Position numbers and translations under genes: made by a program | The notes under the pieces: model-generated | What the model saw: only the letters and a program-made list of their open reading frames with translations | The model's database searches: none | What the model was told of the DNA's origin: nothing | Source of the DNA: Flavobacterium psychrophilum | GTDB taxonomy: Bacteria > Bacteroidota > Bacteroidia > Flavobacteriales > Flavobacteriaceae | Assembly: GCA_945860385.1 (NCBI GenBank) | Contig: CAMAQD010000014.1 | Span: forward strand, 1-64,000 | Direction of reading: 5' to 3' | DNA length: 64,000 nucleotides | Shown here: positions 8,944 through 18,012 of the stretch, in pieces | How positions within the stretch are numbered: position 1 is the stretch's first letter | How the letters are laid out: every line of letters starts with the position of its first letter

Positions 8944-9983
8944 ATCCATACCTAGAAATAGCAGGCAGAAAAATAGGACTTGATTACCCACCCCTGGTTA
9001 TTGCTGAAATTGGGATTAACCACGAAGGCTCTTTGGAAGTGGCCAAAGCAATGGTCGATGCGGCCCATCGAGCTGGTGTTGAGTTGGTCAAACACCAAAC
9101 GCATATTGTAGCAGATGAGATGAGTGGAGCTGCCAAGAAAGTCATTCCAGGTAATGCCGATGTTTCTATTTACGAAATAATGGAACGATGTTCGCTTAAC
9201 GAAGCAGATGAATTGGAACTCAAAAACTATGTGGAAAGCAAAGGGATGATTTTTATATCGACACCTTTTTCTCGTGCGGCTGCCGAAAGGTTGCGAAAAT
9301 TTGATATTCCAGCATATAAAATTGGTTCTGGCGAATGCAACAACTATCCTTTATTGGAACACATTGCTTCTTTTGGGAAGCCTGTTATATTGAGCACGGG
9401 AATGAATACCTTAGAAAGCATCCGCAAAGCTGTGGCTATATTTGATCAACATAAAATTTCTGTGGCGCTGTTGCATACTACTAATTTATATCCAACTCCT
9501 ATTCCTTTGGTTCGTTTGGGGGCTATGACGGAAATGCACGAAGCGTTTCCCGATAAAGTTTTTGGATTATCGGATCATACTTTGAACAATAATGCTTGTT
9601 TGGGAGCGGTGGCTTTGGGAGCGAGTATATTAGAGCGTCATTTTACAGACCATATGCAGCGAACTGGTCCTGATATTGTGTGTAGTATGGACGAGCAAGC
9701 TACCCAGGAATTAATTCAAAGTTCGAATGAAATTTGGCAAATGCGCGGAGGAATCAAAGCTCCTGCTCAAGAGGAACAGGTGACTATTGATTTTGCTTTT
9801 GCTACGGTTTGTTCAATTGCATCCATACGGAAAGGAGAAGTGTTTACCAAAGCGAATATTTGGGTAAAACGTCCTGGAACAGGGGAGATTCTAGCAGAAC
9901 ATTTTGAAAGTGTTTTGGGTAAAGTTGCTCTACGAGATATTGAGAACGATAAACAATTGAGTTGGGTGGATATTGAAAAGTAA
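8940..9983 (+). CDS. neuB: N-acetylneuraminate / nonulosonate synthase
   Basis: A 347-residue NeuB-family synthase, which condenses phosphoenolpyruvate with an N-acetylated hexose to form the nine-carbon sugar. Visible motifs are [11 protein letters not shown] near residues 20-30, the KHQTH segment, [41 protein letters not shown] and ILERHFTDH, which together form the TIM barrel and metal site. A C-terminal SAF (antifreeze-like) domain follows from about 290 ([19 protein letters not shown]). The length matches the family. It starts within the stop of the preceding gene (ATGA). Confidence 0.9.
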   Translation: MNPYLEIAGRKIGLDYPPLVIAEIGINHEGSLEVAKAMVDAAHRAGVELVKHQTHIVADEMSGAAKKVIPGNADVSIYEIMERCSLNEADELELKNYVESKGMIFISTPFSRAAAERLRKFDIPAYKIGSGECNNYPLLEHIASFGKPVILSTGMNTLESIRKAVAIFDQHKISVALLHTTNLYPTPIPLVRLGAMTEMHEAFPDKVFGLSDHTLNNNACLGAVALGASILERHFTDHMQRTGPDIVCSMDEQATQELIQSSNEIWQMRGGIKAPAQEEQVTIDFAFATVCSIASIRKGEVFTKANIWVKRPGTGEILAEHFESVLGKVALRDIENDKQLSWVDIEK

Positions 9984-10054
9984 AGTGTATTTGACATAAT
10001 ATTCTTGTCACCTAGATTGCGCTCGGAATAACGTACTCGACCTAAAAAAAATAA

Positions 10055-11176
10055 ATGAAAAAAATCTTATTCCTCACTGGAACCCGTGCTGATTTTGGCA
10101 AAATAAAATCACTAATTCAAATTTTGGAAGAGCAACCAGGATTTGAAGTTTTTGTTTTTGTAACGGGTATGCATTTGCAAAAAGAGTATGGTTACACCTT
10201 GATTGAAATTGAAAGATGCCAATTCAAGAACGTACATACTTTTGAAAATCATACTCACGAGACCACTATGGATTTGACTTTGGCCAAAACCATTGAAGGA
10301 CTGTCTGCTTATGTAAAAACCATCAGCCCTGATATGATATTGGTGCACGGAGATCGAGTAGAGACCTTAGCAGGGGCTATCGTAGGCTCTTTGAACAATA
10401 TTTTAGTCGCTCATATCGAAGGGGGAGAAGTTTCAGGAACCGTTGACGAATTGATTCGTCATAGTGTGAGTAAGTTGAGTCACATTCACTTTGTTTCGAA
10501 TGAAGCAGCAGCCAAACGCTTGAAACAAATGGGTGAAATTAAATCCTCCATTTTTACCATCGGTTCACCCGATATCGACATTATGTTTTCGGAGGAATTA
10601 CCTAGTTTAGAAATAGTTAAGGACTACTACCAAATTCCCTTTGAGAGATTTGCTATTGTGATGTTTCATCCCGTAACGACCGAAGCCGTATCCATGCAGC
10701 TATACGCTGATGATTTTGTAGAGGCTTTGTTAAGTGATACTCATAATTATGTGGTGATTTATCCCAACAATGATTTAGGAAGTCAATACATTATTGACGG
10801 CTACCAAAAACTGAAAGAAAATCCTCGATTTCGAGTTTTTCCATCTTTGCGTTTTGAATATTTCTTGACCCTACTCAAGAACAGTCAGTTTATCATAGGA
10901 AACAGCAGTGCAGGCATTAGAGAAGCCCCTTATTATGGTATTCCTATTATTAATATAGGGACACGTCAACAAAACAGAGCCATACATTCGGATATATTGA
11001 ATGTAGATTATGGCAGAACTACTATTGCTGCGGCCTTGCAAACCATCGACCAGCATCAAGTTAAAAAAAATAAGACTGATTTCGGACATGGAAATAGTGC
11101 ACAATTGTTTTTAGAAACCATCGGAAATGAGGATATTTGGAGTGTCAATCATCAGAAACAATTTAGAGACCGATAA
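10055..11176 (+). CDS. neuC: UDP-N-acetylglucosamine 2-epimerase (hydrolysing), NeuC/LegG type
   Basis: A 373-residue GT-B-fold epimerase that converts a UDP-HexNAc to the free 2-epimer and supplies NeuB with its hexose. The start LFLTGTRADFGK, the central VHGDRVETLAGA and HIEGGEVSGTVDELIRHSVSKLSHIHF segments and IGNSSAGIREAP near residue 287 are all typical of NeuC rather than WecB. The neighbouring neuA and neuB agree. The stop overlaps the start of the MBOAT gene by one base (TAATG). The exact substrate (UDP-GlcNAc or a di-N-acetylated sugar) is not readable. Confidence 0.85.
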   Translation: MKKILFLTGTRADFGKIKSLIQILEEQPGFEVFVFVTGMHLQKEYGYTLIEIERCQFKNVHTFENHTHETTMDLTLAKTIEGLSAYVKTISPDMILVHGDRVETLAGAIVGSLNNILVAHIEGGEVSGTVDELIRHSVSKLSHIHFVSNEAAAKRLKQMGEIKSSIFTIGSPDIDIMFSEELPSLEIVKDYYQIPFERFAIVMFHPVTTEAVSMQLYADDFVEALLSDTHNYVVIYPNNDLGSQYIIDGYQKLKENPRFRVFPSLRFEYFLTLLKNSQFIIGNSSAGIREAPYYGIPIINIGTRQQNRAIHSDILNVDYGRTTIAAALQTIDQHQVKKNKTDFGHGNSAQLFLETIGNEDIWSVNHQKQFRDR

Positions 11177-12612
11177 TGCTTTTCAATTCCCTTTCTTTTT
11201 TACTATTTCTCCCCATTGTTTTTTCACTCTATTGGTGGGCGAATAAAAAAGGCTTGCAACTCCAAAATTTCTTGTTATTAGTAGCTAGTTATTTTTTTTA
11301 TGCTTGTTGGGATTGGCGGTTTTTGTTCTTATTATTGTTTTCTACGGCACTCGATTATTTCACCGGAATACAAATGGCGGAAGCTAAAAATCAAGGCAAT
11401 AAAAAATTTTGGTTTTGGTTGAGTATTATTGTGAATCTGGGTTTTCTGGGCATTTTCAAATATTATAATTTCTTTGCCGATTCTTTTGCCGAAGTTCTTT
11501 CTGGATTGGGATTTCAAGCGAATTTTTGGACCTTGAAAGTGATACTGCCAGTTGGAATTTCCTTTTACACTTTTCATGGGTTGTCCTACATTATTGATAT
11601 TTATAAAGGAAGAATAGCACCTGAACGGAATATCATCACCTATTCCCTTTTTGTAGCCTATTTTCCATTATTGGTTGCTGGACCTATTGAAAGAGCAACC
11701 CATTTATTACCACAAATTAAGAAAAGACGATTTTTTGATTACACTAAAGCTGTTGACGGAATGCATCAAATCCTGTGGGGATTGTTCAAGAAAGTGGTTA
11801 TCGCCGATACTTGTGCCTTATATGCCAATGACATTTTCGATCATTATGAGTCGATGAATTCTTTGTCTTTATTTTTAGGTGCGATTTATTTTTCTTTCCA
11901 AATTTATGGCGATTTCAGTGGGTATTCTGACATAGCTTTGGGAACTTCAAAATTATTAGGAATCAATTTGCTTCGTAATTTTAATTATCCTTATTTTTCG
12001 AGAGATATTGCCGAGTTTTGGCGTCGTTGGCATATTTCGCTGTCGTCTTGGTTTCGGGATTATTTGTACATTCCATTAGGAGGAAGTCAAGGCGGAATGG
12101 GGATAAAAATTCGCAATACGTTTATTATTTTCTTGGTCAGTGGGTTTTGGCATGGAGCGAATTGGACCTTTATTATCTGGGGAGGGTTGCACGCTGTTTT
12201 CTTTTTACCGCTTTTGATTACACAAAACAACAGGAATAATATAGCCACCGTCGCTAGTGGAAAAGCATTACCGACATTCAAAGAATTGGCAGCGATGCTG
12301 TTGACCTTTGGATTAACGGCTTTTGCCTGGATATTTTTCAGGGCTAAGACGGTATCGGAAGCACTATCTTACATTAAGAATATGTTCCGTTTTAATTTTG
12401 AAGGCGGCATTCAGTTTTTGGAATTCGAACGTTATTCGGTTGAATTCCTACTAGTATTGGGTTTGTTTGTTATTGTCGAATGGAATTCAAGAGAGCGGGA
12501 ACATCCCATTGCAGGGAAAATGGCAGGACTCAAAGCAATAGTTGTGGTAATCGCGATCTTGATTTTAGGTGTTTTTTCAAGTCCTTCCGATTTTATTTAT
12601 TTTCAGTTTTAG
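11176..12612 (+). CDS. MBOAT-family O-acyltransferase (AlgI/PatA-like)
   Basis: A 478-residue polytopic membrane protein of the MBOAT family, which moves acetyl groups across the inner membrane to an exported glycan. It has the typical LFNSLSFLLFLPIVF start, YFSRDIAEFWRRWHISLSSWFRDYLYIPLGG-type central region and the catalytic His326 in VSGFWHGANWTF. Around ten hydrophobic helices are visible. It is followed directly, with no spacer, by a periplasmic SGNH-like protein, the usual partner arrangement for alginate- or cellulose-acetylation pairs. Inferred role: O-acetylation of the sugar polymer made by this cluster. Confidence 0.85.
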   Translation: MLFNSLSFLLFLPIVFSLYWWANKKGLQLQNFLLLVASYFFYACWDWRFLFLLLFSTALDYFTGIQMAEAKNQGNKKFWFWLSIIVNLGFLGIFKYYNFFADSFAEVLSGLGFQANFWTLKVILPVGISFYTFHGLSYIIDIYKGRIAPERNIITYSLFVAYFPLLVAGPIERATHLLPQIKKRRFFDYTKAVDGMHQILWGLFKKVVIADTCALYANDIFDHYESMNSLSLFLGAIYFSFQIYGDFSGYSDIALGTSKLLGINLLRNFNYPYFSRDIAEFWRRWHISLSSWFRDYLYIPLGGSQGGMGIKIRNTFIIFLVSGFWHGANWTFIIWGGLHAVFFLPLLITQNNRNNIATVASGKALPTFKELAAMLLTFGLTAFAWIFFRAKTVSEALSYIKNMFRFNFEGGIQFLEFERYSVEFLLVLGLFVIVEWNSREREHPIAGKMAGLKAIVVVIAILILGVFSSPSDFIYFQF

Positions 12613-13515
12613 ATGAAGAAATTTAGTTTTTATATTGTTGGTGGTCTATTAGTCATCCTACTAGGAATGGCGGTGTTGGATGTTGCCTATACCAAAATAT
12701 ATGAAACGTCCTCTCCGCGTACAAAGTTTCAATATTTGAGGAGTTTGCGAAACAAGAAAGTTGATTTTCTTTTTATAGGTTCTTCGCGAGTAGAAAACGG
12801 AATTGTTCCTTCTATTATAGAAAAAAAAACAGGTAAATCGGCCGTTAATTTAGGATTTCAGGCCGCCAAATTAGGTGATATTTTTACTCTTTTGCAGTTG
12901 GTCAAAGAATATCATATCCAGTATGAAACTATTTTGATTCAAGTAGATTATATTTACAACATCGAAGGAGGACATTCCAATATTTTTGAATACGAAATGA
13001 TGCCTTTTATAAGAGACAATGCGATAACCAAAGACTATTCTGATACCTATGCGGCCCATCCAGTTGCCAGTTATTACATTCCTTTTTACCGGTATTGCAA
13101 CAATGATTTAAAACTCGGTTTTCGAGAGGTTTTTGCCCATCTAATTCGAAAAAAAAATAATGTTTTTAACGATGGGGGTTATGGCCCTAAATATGGAAAT
13201 GCAAGAGCATTGACAGGCGCCTTACCGGACACTATTTTGGCAACAAATGCGATTATGGACCGCATTCAGTCTTTTGTTTACCAAAATAATATGAAGGTCG
13301 TGTTTTATTGTGCCCCGTTTTGCCAGAATAACCAGAACAAGGATTTTACGACAAAATTGAAAACTAAAATTGCAGGTTTCAAAGATTTTTCGGGTGCTAT
13401 TGCTGATGACAGGATGTTTCTTAATTGCAATCATTTGAATGATAGTGGTGCAAGACGATTTACGGAAATTTTTACAGAAGAAGTGTTGATACAAAAAATC
13501 ATAAATATCGATTAA
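12613..13515 (+). CDS. Membrane-anchored SGNH-like acetyltransferase partner of MBOAT
   Basis: A 300-residue protein with one N-terminal membrane helix (residues 5-24) and a periplasmic domain. The GSSR segment at 56-59 corresponds to SGNH block I with the nucleophilic Ser, NLGFQAA follows near 75, and NCNHLNDSGARRF near 272-284 resembles the last block with the His. Such proteins take acetyl groups from an MBOAT and attach them to polysaccharide (AlgJ/AlgX-like). The ATG follows the MBOAT stop directly (TAG then ATG). The assignment rests on motifs and neighbourhood; the catalytic role is inferred. Confidence 0.65.
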   Translation: MKKFSFYIVGGLLVILLGMAVLDVAYTKIYETSSPRTKFQYLRSLRNKKVDFLFIGSSRVENGIVPSIIEKKTGKSAVNLGFQAAKLGDIFTLLQLVKEYHIQYETILIQVDYIYNIEGGHSNIFEYEMMPFIRDNAITKDYSDTYAAHPVASYYIPFYRYCNNDLKLGFREVFAHLIRKKNNVFNDGGYGPKYGNARALTGALPDTILATNAIMDRIQSFVYQNNMKVVFYCAPFCQNNQNKDFTTKLKTKIAGFKDFSGAIADDRMFLNCNHLNDSGARRFTEIFTEEVLIQKIINID

Positions 13516-13524
13516 TAAATTAAA

Positions 13525-14928
13525 ATGAAAAAACTAGGAATAGTTATAACCGATGGCGTTGGTTTTCGCAATTTCATTCTGAGTGATTTCATTGCAGAAG
13601 CCAGTAAACAATTTGATACGGTGACCTTATATTCGGGATTGCCGATACATGCTTATGATGCTATTTCACAATCCAATATTACCATCAAGGAACTAGGTGT
13701 TTATGTAGAGTCCAAACCGGTTTGGTTTTTCCGGAAATGGAAAGAAGTGGCCCATTTGCAAAAATACCGGTCATTTTATGGGATGAGGGACAATTTAGAA
13801 ACAGGCTATCCCAAAAATAATTCCCCACGGGCATTATTAGTTAAGTTGATTTATTTTTTCACTCGTTTTATACACTCGGATAGTATTATTTTATTAGCCG
13901 AAAAACTGCAATTTCTGTCCTTTTCCAAAAATAAAATTACGCAATCGTATCTGAAACTTCTAAAGGAAGATCAACCCACGCATTTGTTTTTTACCCATCA
14001 AAGACCCCCTTTTTTAGCTCCTTTTTTATATGCGGCGCAAGAATTGAAGATACCCACCAGTACTTTTATTTTTAGTTGGGACAATCTGGCCTCTAAAGGG
14101 AGAATGTTAGGCACCTTTGATTATTTCCTCGTTTGGAGTCATTTAATGAAAGATGAATTATTGTATTTTTATCCTACTGTTTCAACCGAAAAGGTTAAAG
14201 TGGTGGGGACGCCGCAATTTGAGCCTTATGTGATGCCAAAGTACCAAACTACAGCTTCAGCATTTTATACAAAATTCAGTTTGGATGCCAGTTTGAAAAT
14301 CATTTGCTACAGTTGTGCAGATATTTCTATTGGGGCAAATGATCCTATTGTAATTCGCGCTATTGCCAATGCCATAAGAAACAACGCCATAACTACCCCA
14401 GTTCAGTTGCTAGTTAGAACGTCACCTGCCGAAAATGATTCTCGATTCAAAAGTATCAGAGAGGAGTTTCCAGAGATTCTTTGGAATGTTCCCCAATGGA
14501 TTCTGACCCGAGAAAATCATGCGGAAAGTTGGTCGCAACGCGTACCCTCGGAAGAGGATGTAAAAGACTTGCGTTCTTTGCTGGAGTATGTCGATTTAAA
14601 TATTAATATGTGTTCGACGATGAGTTTGGATTTTATGTTGTTTGATAAGCCAGTAATCAATACTGTTTTTGGGAATTCCGAAAATGGTTTATATGACGAC
14701 CAAAGGTTTTTGAATTTTGGTCATTATAAAAAAGTAGTCGATAGTCAATCGGTAACCGTTGCCAAAAACAAGACTGAATTATTAGATCAAATCAATCAGG
14801 CGTTGGACAGCCCCAAAGGAAGGACAATCCAGAGAAAAGCGATGATTGACTTGCAAATAAGTGAACCACTTGAAGGCACCAGCAAAAGAATTGCCACAAC
14901 CTTAGCCAATTTGAATGTTAAAAAATAA
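13525..14928 (+). CDS. Putative GT-B glycosyltransferase-like protein
   Basis: A 467-residue soluble-looking protein. Features that suggest a GT-B fold are the first strand LGIVITDGVGFRNF, a central THLFFTHQRPPFLAPFLYAA with SWDNLASKGRM, a VKVVGTPQFEPY segment at the start of the second domain, and MCSTMSLDFMLFDKPVINTVFG near residue 365, which resembles the donor-binding region of CDP-glycerol- or UDP-sugar-dependent transferases. The family is not one I can name with certainty. It overlaps the next GT4 gene by 14 bases, so it belongs to the same operon. Confidence 0.5.
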   Translation: MKKLGIVITDGVGFRNFILSDFIAEASKQFDTVTLYSGLPIHAYDAISQSNITIKELGVYVESKPVWFFRKWKEVAHLQKYRSFYGMRDNLETGYPKNNSPRALLVKLIYFFTRFIHSDSIILLAEKLQFLSFSKNKITQSYLKLLKEDQPTHLFFTHQRPPFLAPFLYAAQELKIPTSTFIFSWDNLASKGRMLGTFDYFLVWSHLMKDELLYFYPTVSTEKVKVVGTPQFEPYVMPKYQTTASAFYTKFSLDASLKIICYSCADISIGANDPIVIRAIANAIRNNAITTPVQLLVRTSPAENDSRFKSIREEFPEILWNVPQWILTRENHAESWSQRVPSEEDVKDLRSLLEYVDLNINMCSTMSLDFMLFDKPVINTVFGNSENGLYDDQRFLNFGHYKKVVDSQSVTVAKNKTELLDQINQALDSPKGRTIQRKAMIDLQISEPLEGTSKRIATTLANLNVKK

Positions 14929-16051
14929 AAAAATAGCCGTCCTATGCAACTATGAACTTTTACCCGAAAGAGTAGGTGGTATGGATTATTTCTTTTGGCA
15001 ATTCGATAAAAAGTGTAAAGAAAATAATATTCAGGTCGATTGGTTTTTTCCTAATATAGCGGCTCACGGAAGTTATCCCGATTTGAACATTCATTCAAGC
15101 AATACTGAAAATGTAGAAAATAATTTTCTAACTTTTTTGAAACAAAATAAAACAGGTTATTCGCACATCATTACTCATTTTTTGGAGTTGTGTACTCCTT
15201 TTTTTGCAGCAGCAAAGCAACTATCTAAAGCTGAGATTCTTGCTGTAGATCATAATCCAAGGCCTATAAACGGATACCCTTTTGCAAAGAAAATAAAGAA
15301 GAAAATCAAGGGGCTATTGTACTCCAAATACATTGATACGTTTGTTGGGGTTTCGGATTATACGGCAAATGAATTGGTAAAGGATTTTGGTTCTTTAATA
15401 AAAAACAAAATTCAGGTCATTCATAACGGAATTCTTCTGGAAGCTATTCAAGAAAGAAAAACCAGAAAAGAAATACACCCCCGTTTTTTAACCGCTTCCC
15501 ATTTGCGGGAATCCAAAGGGATTCAAGACCTGATTCAGGCGGTTTTCCTATTGCCGAACGCGATAAAAGCAGCAATAGTGATTGATGTCTATGGTGATGG
15601 GCCCTATAGAAAAACATTGCAAGACCAAGTTTCCCGTTTGGGTTTGGAGCACTGTTTCCATTTTATGGGAAGCAGTTCCCATCTTAAATCCATTTATTGC
15701 CAATATGATTATATGCTTCAACCGACACATATGGAATGTTTTAGTTTGTCAATTCTGGAAAGTTTAGCTGCCAATGTGCCTGTTATTACTACCAATGTGG
15801 GAGGCAATGAAGAAGCCATAAATAATACTGTTAATGGATATATTTTTAAAGCCAAAGATGTTCGTGCCCTGACAACTCTTTTGGAAGAAGTTTATTTAGG
15901 AATTACAAAAATAGATTTGAACACTAGAATTGATGTTGAAAAGCGTTTTTCTCTAGGGAAAATGGTAGAACAACATTTTTTAATCTTAACAAGGAACACT
16001 GTCAGCCTTCAAAACTCTGACAGGGTTGATACCAACACTACTAACCAATGA
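14915..16051 (+). CDS. GT4-family glycosyltransferase
   Basis: A 378-residue GT4 enzyme. The N-terminal domain has the sugar-acceptor loop ERVGGMDYFF, the linker IQVIHNGI marks the start of the donor-binding domain, and the E-x7-E motif lies in ECFSLSILESLAANVPVITTNVGGNEE near residues 272-295. IDVYGDGPYRKTLQ is the usual strand before the nucleotide site. It is a retaining transferase of the GT-B fold. The 3' end overlaps the next GT4 gene by four bases (ATGA). The sugar is unknown. Confidence 0.85.
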   Translation: MLKNKKIAVLCNYELLPERVGGMDYFFWQFDKKCKENNIQVDWFFPNIAAHGSYPDLNIHSSNTENVENNFLTFLKQNKTGYSHIITHFLELCTPFFAAAKQLSKAEILAVDHNPRPINGYPFAKKIKKKIKGLLYSKYIDTFVGVSDYTANELVKDFGSLIKNKIQVIHNGILLEAIQERKTRKEIHPRFLTASHLRESKGIQDLIQAVFLLPNAIKAAIVIDVYGDGPYRKTLQDQVSRLGLEHCFHFMGSSSHLKSIYCQYDYMLQPTHMECFSLSILESLAANVPVITTNVGGNEEAINNTVNGYIFKAKDVRALTTLLEEVYLGITKIDLNTRIDVEKRFSLGKMVEQHFLILTRNTVSLQNSDRVDTNTTNQ

Positions 16052-17202
16052 AAATAGCTTTCCTAACCCCCGAATATCCACACCCTAAGACAGGCAATTC
16101 AGGAGGGATTGGTACGAGTATCAAGAATCTGGCTGTTGGACTTTTAGCACAAGGTTGTTCAGTTCGGGTGTTGGTTTATGGACAAAAATCGGAAGGTGTT
16201 TTTGAGGATAACGGAATAACCATTCAGCAAATTAAAAATGTAAAATTCAAAGGATTATCTTGGTGGTTGACAAGAAAAAAGCTGGAACGTATTGTCAATC
16301 AATTGTATGCCAACATGCAAATCGAGTTGGTTGAAGCACCTGACTGGACGGGAATCACTTCCTTTATCCAACCCAAAAAATGTCCTATCGTTATTCGGCT
16401 CAATGGTTCAGATACTTATTTTTGTCATTTGGATCATCGTCCTGTGAAATGGATGAATCGATTTCACGAACGAAGAGCTCTTCAAAAAGCGGATGGTTTG
16501 CTTTCAGTCAGTCAATTCACCGCCGATTTGACCAATCAAGTTTTTGGATTACAAAAGGAGTTTGCCATTATTCCCAATTCGATTGATGTTGATTTATTCA
16601 ACAACAATGGCAATGACAATGGCAATGACAATAAGACTATATTATATTTTGGGAGCTTGATTCGTAAAAAAGGATTGTTGGAATTACCGTTTATTTTCAA
16701 TGAAGTAATTAAAAGCAGTCCTGAGACTCAACTTGTTTTGGTAGGCAAAGATGTGCCTGATGTTGTTTCCGGGAATGGTTCCACCTGGGCCATGATGCAA
16801 GCCTTATTTACGACCGAAGCTTTGCGAAATGTGCGTTATTTGGGTAGTGTTCCTTATGCTGCCATTAAAGAGCAAATCCATTTGTCTACTGTCTGCGTTT
16901 TTCCTTCTTTTGCAGAAGCTTTGCCTGTTTCCTGGATTGAGGCGATGGCATTGCAAAAACCCATAGTGGCCTCGAATATCGGTTGGGCAAAAGAAGTTAT
17001 TGAAGAGGGAGTTGAAGGTTTTTTGGCACCTCCAAAGGAGCACAAACAATACGCAGAAAAGATTTTGGAATTGCTAAAAAGTCCTAAATTGCAAGAAAAT
17101 TTTGGTTTGGCAGCCAGAAAAAAAGTAATACATAAGTTCAGTACTGAAACTGTAGCAAGACAAAGTTTGTTGTTTTATAAGAAATGCATAGCATCAAGAT
17201 GA
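16048..17202 (+). CDS. GT4-family glycosyltransferase
   Basis: A 384-residue GT4 transferase with PEYPHPKTGNSGGIGTSIKNLA at the N-terminus (glycine-rich acceptor loop), FAIIPNSIDVDLF as interdomain linker, and FPSFAEALPVSWIEAMALQKPIVASNIGW carrying the E-x7-E donor motif. Between the linker and the next strand is an Asn/Asp/Gly-rich loop (NNNGNDNGNDNK) encoded by a small in-frame repeat at about 16603-16632. ATGA overlap upstream and a four-base overlap with the FkbM gene downstream indicate one operon. Confidence 0.85.
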   Translation: MKIAFLTPEYPHPKTGNSGGIGTSIKNLAVGLLAQGCSVRVLVYGQKSEGVFEDNGITIQQIKNVKFKGLSWWLTRKKLERIVNQLYANMQIELVEAPDWTGITSFIQPKKCPIVIRLNGSDTYFCHLDHRPVKWMNRFHERRALQKADGLLSVSQFTADLTNQVFGLQKEFAIIPNSIDVDLFNNNGNDNGNDNKTILYFGSLIRKKGLLELPFIFNEVIKSSPETQLVLVGKDVPDVVSGNGSTWAMMQALFTTEALRNVRYLGSVPYAAIKEQIHLSTVCVFPSFAEALPVSWIEAMALQKPIVASNIGWAKEVIEEGVEGFLAPPKEHKQYAEKILELLKSPKLQENFGLAARKKVIHKFSTETVARQSLLFYKKCIASR

Positions 17203-18008
17203 AAAAAAAGATAAAAAAAATAATAAGTGCCCTTTTTCCTAATGGAGGAGTAAAAGAGCAAATCAAGTTAGTCTATTATAGTATTAACAAACCAAAAAAT
17301 ACTTCCTATCAGATTGAAAAAGACAAGGACAATAAAGTAGTTTTCAAGACTGTTTTCAAGCAAGTTTCTTTGATTACCAGGGAAGCCTTGTATTTTATTG
17401 TACCCGATTTTAATTACTACCAACATTTTTATAACGTAAAGGCCAATGATGTAGTTTTGGATGCCGGTGCCAATTGTGGTCATTTGTCTCTTTTCTTTTC
17501 AAAATTGGTTGGAAAGGACGGTATTGTTTATGCTTTTGAACCTGATACCTTTAATATTGCCAGAATTAACAAGAATATCGAATTGAATTCAGGCTTGGCG
17601 GACAACATTAAAATTGAAGAACTGTTGTTGTGGGATGAAAACAAATTAGTGGATTTTTATGAAGCAGGAACAGTAGGTTCTTCGGCGGTTTGGATTCCGG
17701 ATGCGGATAAATGTGTTAAAAAAGAAGCCGTGCGAATTGATGATTGGGTAGTCCAAAACCATATCAAAAAACTGGATTTTATTAAAATGGATATTGAAGG
17801 AGCCGAAATAGAAGCTTTGGACGGTTGCGTTCAAACTATCGAAAATCTGAAACCCAATTTTGCCATCGCTTCCTATCATATTGTGGATGGAGCTGCGACT
17901 TATATCAAAGTGGAGGCGTTTTTTAAGAAAATGAACTATCCCTACAAGACGGTACGATTCCGAAAAAATGAAATCATCACTTTTGCAGGTGCATCTATAA
18001 CACAGTAA
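17199..18008 (+). CDS. FkbM-family SAM-dependent methyltransferase
   Basis: About 269 residues from the ATG at 17199, which overlaps the preceding stop as ATGA; an ATG at 17184 would add five residues. The N-terminus is strongly basic. The SAM site reads VVLDAGANCGHLSLFF, with the acidic YAFEPDTFN strand end and a late LDFIKMDIEGAEIEAL motif, which together define FkbM. It probably O-methylates a sugar of the polymer. It is the second FkbM gene in this cluster; the two share little beyond the motifs, so they probably act at different positions. Confidence 0.8.
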   Translation: MKKKIKKIISALFPNGGVKEQIKLVYYSINKPKNTSYQIEKDKDNKVVFKTVFKQVSLITREALYFIVPDFNYYQHFYNVKANDVVLDAGANCGHLSLFFSKLVGKDGIVYAFEPDTFNIARINKNIELNSGLADNIKIEELLLWDENKLVDFYEAGTVGSSAVWIPDADKCVKKEAVRIDDWVVQNHIKKLDFIKMDIEGAEIEALDGCVQTIENLKPNFAIASYHIVDGAATYIKVEAFFKKMNYPYKTVRFRKNEIITFAGASITQ

Positions 18009-18012
18009 GGTC

